From: FCB group bacterium | GTDB taxonomy: Bacteria > Zixibacteria > MSB-5A5 > GN15 > JAAZOE01 | Assembly (NCBI GenBank): GCA_024231695.1 | Contig: JAAEQF010000402.1 | Coordinates: 1 to 40,199, forward strand | Direction of reading: 5' to 3' | Length of the DNA stretch: 40,199 nt | Shown here: positions 35,801-40,199 of the stretch, piece by piece | Numbering within the stretch: the first letter of the stretch is position 1 | How the letters are laid out: each line of letters opens with the position of its first letter | The notes under the pieces: generated by a model | The model's database searches: none | The model's input: the letters and a program-made list of their open reading frames with translations, nothing else | Told to the model about the DNA's origin: nothing | Position numbers and translations under genes: made by a program

Positions 35801-36466
35801 ATGGGAATCGTTAACTTACTGGCACTGGAGGAATACGACCAGCAAAAATCACGTCAGGAATTTCTGTCCAAACAATTGGATGATTTGATCACGGCCAAAA
35901 GTACTCTGAGATCGACAATTCAGAAAATCAATCAGACGGCACGGATGATGTTTCTGGAAACGCTGGAGCAAGCCCGGGCTAATTTTAAGCAGATGTACGA
36001 AGAATTGTTCACCGGTGGCGAGGCCGACATTATTCTGGTCGATCCTTCCAATCCTCTGGAATCGCCGATTGAAATCATTTCACGCCCACGAGGTAAAAAA
36101 CCGCTGACTATCACTCAGCTTTCCGGTGGCGAACGGGCGCTCACGGCCATATCGCTTCTGTTTGCCCTCTACATGGTCAAACCTTCGCCATTTTGTTTTC
36201 TCGATGAAATCGACGCGCCACTCGATGATGTCAACGTCGGGCGTTTCCTTACTATCGTGCGCAAATTCTCGCGCCAGACGCAGTTCATCATTATTACTCA
36301 CAACAAGATCACCATGGAAGCGGCCAACTCCCTCTATGGCGTCACCATGGAGGAACCGGGTGTGAGTAAGGTGGTGGCCGTGCGCTTCAAGAAGGATGAA
36401 GAGGAAGCCGACACCATCCTCGACATGCACTACGCCGAAGACGACAACTTGACCCAGGCAGGCTAA
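32861..36466 (+). CDS. smc: Chromosome segregation SMC protein
   Basis: The 1201-residue ATPase compacts and segregates chromosomes with ScpA/ScpB. The start is GTG with AAGGAG about 9 bases upstream. Walker A GPNGCGKTN is at 31-39, followed by a long coiled coil. The hinge at about 515-640 includes GYGSGVVAVFEIANRW and AIEAALGDSAQYIL. A second coiled coil leads to the signature LSGGERALTAISLLFALY and Walker B FCFLDEIDAPLDD. The C-terminal tail of about 40 residues is acidic. Its stop overlaps the ftsY start by one base (TAATG). Pairing smc with ftsY is common in bacteria. Confidence 0.97.
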   Translation: MYLKKLELLGFKSFPEKTTFLFNEGITSIVGPNGCGKTNLLDALRWVLGEQKTSLLRGNKMEEVIFAGTRTLKPLGMAEVSLQLENRHGVLPSQYNELAIARRLFRSGESEYLLNKVPCRLKDITDLFADTGLGSHAYAIIQQDMIEAILSDKAEERRFLFEEAAGITKYKHRKQAAERKLEATEHDLQRLQDILSEVNTRVNSLKRQVNKARRYKTVSDELKSWELYTAGFKYEKLTTDRKELSVSMKSLEDKRLGVEAGLDSHFAELEKGRTTLTDFDHELTKKSSRVLELSEKAHQVETEISVNREKKENLTSLAAQNRDEIDALNKRAEVIRDEKGQSQNEHDQIGGEIERLGVELEQSLIRQRTADSEYLQFRSLADDENTKLLDLEGKISSGRTDSANIEEQTKDLQSDIETQNERRRNLTEEKSRRREKITGLQSQIDQVSSENNRLEESLAETEKNLEDSQTQNDQLRDNLAELSSGYEATLARKNLLAEMIEHYEGYGSGVVAVFEIANRWVDITGTVADFLRPHDGFRPAIEAALGDSAQYILCSNHQTAQEAITHLQDQKAGRATFLVLDRLTETNGRPVLPDIPGVNGWADSLIECDDRYKLVASSLLGRTAICDNGETALRLLDSLPLGYRVTTMRGEMYSRDGLITGGASEELSLIGRKDEIETLTQKLDELQGQISEIKEKQADTTLKIGQLRQTIAQANQKLAEDKDRLSDLNSSLKEEQFKINAADEVVTSIDQRMDQLSQKLDNLKNRQYTLALDFDQLDQQKATIAAQVRSKRERLEELEKGTHDATEEVNRLQMATVEQESKRSHHASQITYYEEMLTDIASNIELKNGQIGEAETTSGELIEIIRSDEVGLKELFEEREQETATQQELRQRHDDQLAGVDELEKQVKILRREKDQIGDEIHQADISLTEVNSRLEQLEERTSSEYETDIRELKVESPNAELSEEQISTHMDDLQEKLRRMGIVNLLALEEYDQQKSRQEFLSKQLDDLITAKSTLRSTIQKINQTARMMFLETLEQARANFKQMYEELFTGGEADIILVDPSNPLESPIEIISRPRGKKPLTITQLSGGERALTAISLLFALYMVKPSPFCFLDEIDAPLDDVNVGRFLTIVRKFSRQTQFIIITHNKITMEAANSLYGVTMEEPGVSKVVAVRFKKDEEEADTILDMHYAEDDNLTQAG

Positions 36467-37386
36467 TGCGTAATTTCATAAAAAGTTTCAAGAAGGGGCT
36501 TTCCCGGACCAAGGACAATATCGTTGGGAAAGTCCGCCAGGCGGTCGGTATGGCCGCCAAGGTCGATGATGATCTACTCGAGAAAATCGAGGAAATACTG
36601 ATTCAGGGCGATGTCGGTGTGTCGGCCACGATGAAGATCATCGACAATATCAAGAAAAAAGTTGCCCACGATAATATCAAAACCCCCGATGAAGTCCTGA
36701 CCGAGCTTAAAAGCGAAATATCGGCTATTGTCCAGACCGACCGTGATCCGGGCGATTTAGGTTCGGCCGATGGTCCGGTCATCTGGCTGATTATGGGTGT
36801 CAATGGCACCGGAAAGACGACCTCGGTAGGCAAACTGGCCAAGTATTTCAAGACTCAGGGAAAAAAGACGATGATCGCCGCCTGCGATACTTTCCGGGCC
36901 GCGGCTGTCGATCAACTGGCCATCTGGGCTGAACGATCCGGTGTTGATTTAATCCGGGCTCGCGACGGCTCCGATCCGGCGGCAGTGGCTTTTGACGCCG
37001 CCACTGCGGCCAAAGCCCGCGGCATCGATCTTCTAATCATCGATACGGCTGGAAGACTGCATACCAAAGCGCATTTGATGGACGAACTTAAAAAGATCAA
37101 GCAGGTGCTTACCAAGGTCGTGCCTGTCGAATCGATCCGGTCCAAACTGGTCCTTGACGGCACCACCGGCCAGAACGCTCTTTCGCAGGTTAAGGTATTC
37201 ACCGATGCGGTCAGCAGTGTGGACGGTCTTCTGGTAACCAAATTGGACGGCACAGCCAAGGGCGGCGTGGTCATTGCCATCGCCGAGGAAATGTCGGTAC
37301 CGATTGATTTTATCGGGCTGGGTGAACAGGTCGATGATCTCAAGCCATTCGATTCGGAGACATTCGTCGAAGCGCTGTTTGAGTAA
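36466..37386 (+). CDS. ftsY: Signal recognition particle receptor FtsY
   Basis: The 306-residue GTPase docks SRP-ribosome complexes at the membrane. The N domain (residues 1-95) is followed by the G domain with G1 GVNGTGKTT (111-119), ACDTFRAAAVDQL (G2), DTAGRLHT (G3, 193-200) and TKLDGTAKGG (G4), ending with GLGEQVDDLKPFD. The acidic A domain of enterobacteria is absent, as in many bacteria. It is the last gene of the dtd-maf-RodZ-smc operon. An intrinsic terminator lies about 330 bases downstream. Confidence 0.97.
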   Translation: MRNFIKSFKKGLSRTKDNIVGKVRQAVGMAAKVDDDLLEKIEEILIQGDVGVSATMKIIDNIKKKVAHDNIKTPDEVLTELKSEISAIVQTDRDPGDLGSADGPVIWLIMGVNGTGKTTSVGKLAKYFKTQGKKTMIAACDTFRAAAVDQLAIWAERSGVDLIRARDGSDPAAVAFDAATAAKARGIDLLIIDTAGRLHTKAHLMDELKKIKQVLTKVVPVESIRSKLVLDGTTGQNALSQVKVFTDAVSSVDGLLVTKLDGTAKGGVVIAIAEEMSVPIDFIGLGEQVDDLKPFDSETFVEALFE

Positions 37387-37585
37387 GTTCAGGCCTTAAG
37401 CGATAAAAATTCCCAAAAGCCAAAAAAATTCTGAATCGTTTTTCCGGTTTCTGCATCCAAATAGCTAAATACAACGGAGGAAGAAACGGTGAGGATTATC
37501 AGCATTTTCTTGATGAAAACGAAGCCGGAGCGGTGTTTTTGAAACCACTAACGGATAAGTACGTATAACAGTATTGAACGCGGGA

Positions 37586-37681
37586 ATGATGAGCAGCGTC
37601 TTTAATAGTGAGGGCGAAAAAGTTATGAGTCAGGTAGTGACAGGACAACAAAAAATTTTGGAAGACATTGTTGACGAGTAA
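37586..37681 (+). CDS. Possible very small protein (31 residues)
   Basis: An ATG at 37586 opens a 31-codon frame (another ATG follows at once) ending in ILEDIVDE. It has a CGGGA just before the start, too close for a good ribosome site. A second in-frame ATG is at 37625. The product is acidic and helical with no membrane segment. It lies between ftsY and a terminator. There is no homology I recognise, and it could be chance. Confidence 0.2.
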   Translation: MMSSVFNSEGEKVMSQVVTGQQKILEDIVDE

Positions 37682-37717
37682 CTTAGTCGCACCACATGTA
37701 GCAATACATAGATAAAA

Positions 37718-37746
37718 ACGTCGGTTACGGAGACCGGCGTTTTTTT
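37718..37746 (+). terminator. Intrinsic terminator after the ftsY operon
   Basis: ACGTCGGT (37718-37725), a 7-base loop, then ACCGGCGT (37733-37740) form an 8-bp stem with one G-U pair, directly followed by a run of six T. It probably ends transcripts of the smc-ftsY operon. Confidence 0.85.
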
Positions 37747-37768
37747 ATAATATAAATTTAAGTTCCGC

Positions 37769-37846
37769 CTTATCATGCCGGTAGCCTGCTACCGCAGGCC
37801 GCGCATAACTTTCTGGACTTAACAAACCGGAGGGTAGTCCGATAAG
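37769..37846 (+). promoter_or_regulatory. Possible structured 5' leader of pckA (three-way junction)
   Basis: CTTATC (37769-37774) pairs with GATAAG (37841-37846) as a closing stem. Inside are GCCTGC-TACC-GCAGGC (37784-37799) and GGACT (37815-37819) pairing with AGTCC (37836-37840), which abuts the closing stem. A competing hairpin GGTAG-CCTG-CTACC (37780-37793) shares bases with the second stem. A TATAAT at 37746-37751 could start a transcript carrying this element. TCCGATAA occurs twice, at 37838 and 37861, 23 bases apart. No known riboswitch class is recognised. Confidence 0.35.
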
Positions 37847-37929
37847 ATTAAAAAGTGCCATCCGATAACACTGAATAAAAGAGATGAATATCGGTATATA
37901 GAAATAAAAAGGAAGAGAGGGAAATCACG

Positions 37930-39552
37930 ATGCATGTCGTTTCACAGGGAAGCAGTAAAACACTGGAACAACTCGGTCTGACCAATCTGGGTAATGTTTA
38001 TTGGAATGCCACTACAGCTCAATTATATGAACAGATCGTTCGGCGTCGCGAAGGTCATATCGGTCATATGGGGCCGGTAATAGTCCGTACCGGACATCAT
38101 ACTGGGCGCAGCCCGCATGACCGGTTTATCGCTATGGATACAGTCAGCGAAGGCAAAGTCTGGTGGGGCGACACCAATCGTTCCATCCCCGCGGAAAAAT
38201 TCACCGCCCTATTCCATCGAATGCAGGCTTATTTGCAGGGTAAGGACATTTTCGTTCAGGATTGTCATGCCGGAGCTGATCTGGAATACCGCATACCAGT
38301 TCGGGTCATTACGGAAAAAGCCTGGCACAGTATTTTTGCCCGTAATGCTTTTCGCCAAATTCACGATCCGGGTGAAAGAGAAGCTCATGTACCTCAATTT
38401 ACCGTTATAGATGTACCGGAATTTCAGGCTATCCCGGAACTCGATGGCACCAACAGCGAAGCCTTTATCCTCCTCAGTTTTGAGAAAAAGTTAATCCTGA
38501 TCGGCGGGACTCATTATGCCGGTGAGATGAAGAAGTCGATCTTTACCGTTCTCAATTATCTCCTACCTCAGGAGAACGTGCTGTCGATGCATTGTTCGGC
38601 CAATGTCGGCGCCGAAGGCGATAGCGCTCTGTTTTTTGGTCTCTCGGGTACAGGCAAAACAACTTTGTCGGCTGACCCTGACCGAGCTTTGATCGGCGAC
38701 GACGAACATGGTTGGTCGGAAAATGGTGTTTTCAATTTTGAAGGCGGTTGTTATGCCAAAGTGATTCGTTTATCGCCTGAAAACGAACCGGACATTTATG
38801 AAACCACGCGCCGTTTCGGCACCATTCTTGAAAACGTGGCTTTTGATCCCGACAGTCGGCGCGTCGATCTGGATGATAATGCGCTGGCTGAAAATACGCG
38901 AGCGTCGTATCCGATCAGTCATATCCCCGGAGCTATCCGCGAAGGCACCGGCGGACACCCGAAAAATGTCATTATGCTCACTTGTGATGCTTTCGGCGTC
39001 CTCCCTCCGGTCAGCCGTCTGACCCCGGAACAGGCCGGATACCAGTTCATTTCCGGTTACACGGCCAAGGTGGCGGGCACGGAAGTCGGCATGGGTAACG
39101 AGCCGACGGCGACCTTCAGTACCTGTTTCGGAGCGCCCTTTATGGCTTTACCGCCGACGGTTTACAGCCGACTTCTACGGAAGAAAATCGCCAAGCATAA
39201 AACTAACTGCTGGTTGATCAACACCGGTTGGACAGGCGGACCATTTGGGATCGGCGAAAGAATGTCTCTGCCATATACTCGAGCCATAATCAAAGCAGCT
39301 CTTTCGGGAAAACTGGACAATGTCCCATATGAAACCGATCCGATTTTTGGACTCAACGTGCCACAGGCCTGCCCCGAAGTTCCGCCGGAGGTTTTAAATC
39401 CACGACAAACCTGGGCCGACAAGAAGGCCTATGACGAAAAAGCCCGAGAACTGGCCCGCCGGTTCCACGAGAATTTTGCTCAGTTTGCCGAAGATGTCCC
39501 GGATGAAGTCAAACAGGCCGGACCATCGGCCGAGAGGGTTTCGACTGGCTAA
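37930..39552 (+). CDS. pckA: Phosphoenolpyruvate carboxykinase (ATP)
   Basis: The 540-residue enzyme converts oxaloacetate and ATP to phosphoenolpyruvate, CO2 and ADP, the entry step of gluconeogenesis. Near the N-terminus VRTGHHTGRSPHDRFI is the substrate-binding region. The kinase P-loop FGLSGTGKTTLSADP is followed by metal-binding LIGDDEHGWSENGVFNFEGG and later NTGWTGGPFGIGERMSLPYT. Length is standard. AGAGGG lies 8 bases before the ATG. It is a single-gene unit, with a possible structured leader upstream and a strong terminator 30 bases downstream. Confidence 0.98.
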   Translation: MHVVSQGSSKTLEQLGLTNLGNVYWNATTAQLYEQIVRRREGHIGHMGPVIVRTGHHTGRSPHDRFIAMDTVSEGKVWWGDTNRSIPAEKFTALFHRMQAYLQGKDIFVQDCHAGADLEYRIPVRVITEKAWHSIFARNAFRQIHDPGEREAHVPQFTVIDVPEFQAIPELDGTNSEAFILLSFEKKLILIGGTHYAGEMKKSIFTVLNYLLPQENVLSMHCSANVGAEGDSALFFGLSGTGKTTLSADPDRALIGDDEHGWSENGVFNFEGGCYAKVIRLSPENEPDIYETTRRFGTILENVAFDPDSRRVDLDDNALAENTRASYPISHIPGAIREGTGGHPKNVIMLTCDAFGVLPPVSRLTPEQAGYQFISGYTAKVAGTEVGMGNEPTATFSTCFGAPFMALPPTVYSRLLRKKIAKHKTNCWLINTGWTGGPFGIGERMSLPYTRAIIKAALSGKLDNVPYETDPIFGLNVPQACPEVPPEVLNPRQTWADKKAYDEKARELARRFHENFAQFAEDVPDEVKQAGPSAERVSTG

Positions 39553-39581
39553 ATCCACAAACAGCCAATAAAAGTCAATTT

Positions 39582-39614
39582 AAACAGGCGGTTCGGATCG
39601 GACCGCCTGTTTTT
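39582..39614 (+). terminator. Intrinsic terminator of pckA
   Basis: AAACAGGCGGT (39582-39592) and ACCGCCTGTTT (39602-39612) form an 11-bp perfect stem with a 9-base loop, followed by T residues. It lies 30 bases after the pckA stop. Confidence 0.92.
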
Positions 39615-39636
39615 CTGCTTTCTGCATAGTTATGGA

Positions 39637-39652
39637 ATTATTTGCAAATAAT
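39637..39652 (+). promoter_or_regulatory. 16-bp perfect palindrome, possible enhancer site
   Basis: ATTATTTGCAAATAAT is its own reverse complement. It lies about 95 bases upstream of a sigma54-like promoter, a usual distance for an activator binding site. The activator is unknown. Confidence 0.4.
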
Positions 39653-39731
39653 CGACTTTGAAATTGCACAATCTCACCAAATTTACCTCTCATGCTGTTA
39701 CCCAATAGCAACTTACAAATTACCTCCTAAT

Positions 39732-39747
39732 CGGCCCAGTATTTGCA
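39732..39747 (+). promoter_or_regulatory. Sigma54-type (-24/-12) promoter
   Basis: CGGCCC-N5-TTGCA has GG at 39733-39734 and GC at 39745-39746, separated by exactly 10 bases as sigma54 promoters require. It differs from TGGCAC-N5-TTGCA at two bases. The predicted start is near 39758, about 43 bases before the ATG of the secreted protein gene. Confidence 0.55.
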
Positions 39748-39800
39748 GAAAGTGGAGTGAACCAGAACTACTGCACTTTTTACGTACTGGAGTTATGCAA

Positions 39801-40199
39801 ATGAAGAAAGCTTTGGCCATGCTTATGATTATCGGCTTCGCAATTTTGGGATCAAACTCAGCTATGGCCGGCGTTTATACATTCACGCCGCCAGATGCTG
39901 ATCTCTATGATCTCGATCATTACAAAGCTTATGAGTGGGGTCTCGATTGGGCCCATACCGGTGAGACTATCGTAGGCGCCAGTCTCTCATTCAAGAGTAT
40001 CTACGATTGGAGAGTCGAGGATAACGACACTCTCTTCATCTCTGTTTTTGACAAACCGTCAAAGATCGGGCTGACCACTTATAGTGATTATCAGGCCGCT
40101 GGGAATTATTTTGATTCCTGGGGTACTGATGCGGCTATGTGGTCCGATCCTATTGGTGGTGGGCCGGGAATTGATTTAACCCTTGATTTTAGCGATGCC
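39801..40199 (+). CDS. Secreted protein resembling PEP-CTERM-type exported proteins (partial)
   Basis: The frame runs open from an ATG at 39801 to the right edge, giving 133 residues of an incomplete protein. I chose this ATG because GGAG lies 8 bases upstream; an ATG at 39795 is too close to it. A signal peptide covers about residues 1-23 (ending SAMA). The mature part starts YTFTPPDADLYDLDHYKAYE and continues with NDTLFISVFDKPSKIG, a pattern I associate with exosortase-processed PEP-CTERM proteins. The sorting signal itself would be beyond the window, so this is an inference. The sigma54-like promoter upstream is consistent, as PEP-CTERM genes have been linked to sigma54-dependent regulators. 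Confidence 0.6.
   Translation, partial: MKKALAMLMIIGFAILGSNSAMAGVYTFTPPDADLYDLDHYKAYEWGLDWAHTGETIVGASLSFKSIYDWRVEDNDTLFISVFDKPSKIGLTTYSDYQAAGNYFDSWGTDAAMWSDPIGGGPGIDLTLDFSDA

Larger units (their letters stand above)
37387..37929 (+). other. 543-base region without an assured gene between ftsY and pckA
   Basis: This stretch holds a weak short frame (37586-37681), an intrinsic terminator (37718-37746) and a possible structured leader upstream of pckA. The first 200 bases are AT-rich. They contain GGAGG 8 bases before a GTG at 37489 that opens a 17-residue frame. In another frame there is a run of about 25 codons without a stop and without a usable start. I do not recognise any RNA gene. It may contain the remains of a lost gene. 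Confidence 0.5.

Noticed and set aside
37489-37542. 17-codon GTG frame with a good GGAGG site
   Set aside because: Too short and without recognisable leader-peptide features (no runs of one amino-acid codon, no attenuator directly downstream).
1-40199. Search for tRNA, rRNA, CRISPR arrays, transposases and phage genes
   Set aside because: No cloverleaf-like sequence, regular repeat array or mobile-element protein was recognised by eye.

Overview
The window looks like chromosomal DNA of an uncultured or little-studied diderm bacterium of the Fibrobacteres-Chlorobi-Bacteroidetes (FCB) superphylum, most plausibly Candidatus Zixibacteria or a close relative (inference). The reasons are a secreted subtilisin with a Por-type (T9SS-like) C-terminal tail, outer-membrane assembly genes (BamA/TamA-like plus TamB), AsmA, several outer-membrane beta-barrel proteins, and a partial gene resembling exported PEP-CTERM-type proteins. 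I see no tRNA, rRNA, CRISPR array, insertion sequence or prophage. Gene density is high and the genes look like ordinary chromosomal genes.

Layout. 1-6.9 kb, minus strand: a truncated PAS/kinase-like gene, a secreted S8 protease, a short serine acetyltransferase, AsmA and a metallo-beta-lactamase-fold hydrolase. 7.0-9.3 kb, minus: cysteine desulfurase followed by MnmA, a sulfur-delivery pair for tRNA thiolation with a strong sigma70-type promoter. 9.4-15.6 kb, minus: carboxymuconolactone-decarboxylase-like protein, TamB and a BamA/TamA-like protein with overlapping genes, an envelope assembly operon. 15.6-18.0 kb, minus: ECF sigma factor, zinc-finger anti-sigma factor and an HtrA-like protein that has lost all three catalytic residues. 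18.2-20.4 kb: a DUF2975 membrane protein with its usual small HTH regulator, convergent with and overlapping a DUF401 permease. 20.4-24.4 kb, plus: a class IV aminotransferase, then an outer-membrane cluster (beta-barrel, lipoprotein with a CxxCH motif, FadL/PorV-like barrel).

24.5-30.1 kb, minus: creatininase-family protein, DUF2064 protein, CcdA, a degenerate receiver-domain protein, rhomboid protease, a tiny membrane protein, a CoA-binding protein and thioredoxin. The tiny gene (29109-29279) is the most interesting item. Its 31-codon membrane segment ends at a TGA followed by 24 more open codons, a downstream Cys, and a hairpin placed and shaped like a bacterial SECIS element, so it may encode an unannotated selenoprotein. 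30.3-37.4 kb, plus: a tightly overlapping operon dtd, maf, RodZ-like, a GT9-like fragment, smc and ftsY. 37.4-37.9 kb is a non-coding stretch with a terminator and a possible structured leader for pckA (37.9-39.6 kb). The window ends with the start of a secreted protein preceded by a sigma54-type promoter and a 16-bp palindrome.

Together the genes cover envelope biogenesis and quality control (TamA/TamB, AsmA, sigma/anti-sigma/pseudo-HtrA, rhomboid, S8 protease), thiol and sulfur chemistry (CysE-like, NifS, MnmA, CcdA, Trx, possible selenoprotein) and core housekeeping (SMC, FtsY, Dtd, Maf, PckA).
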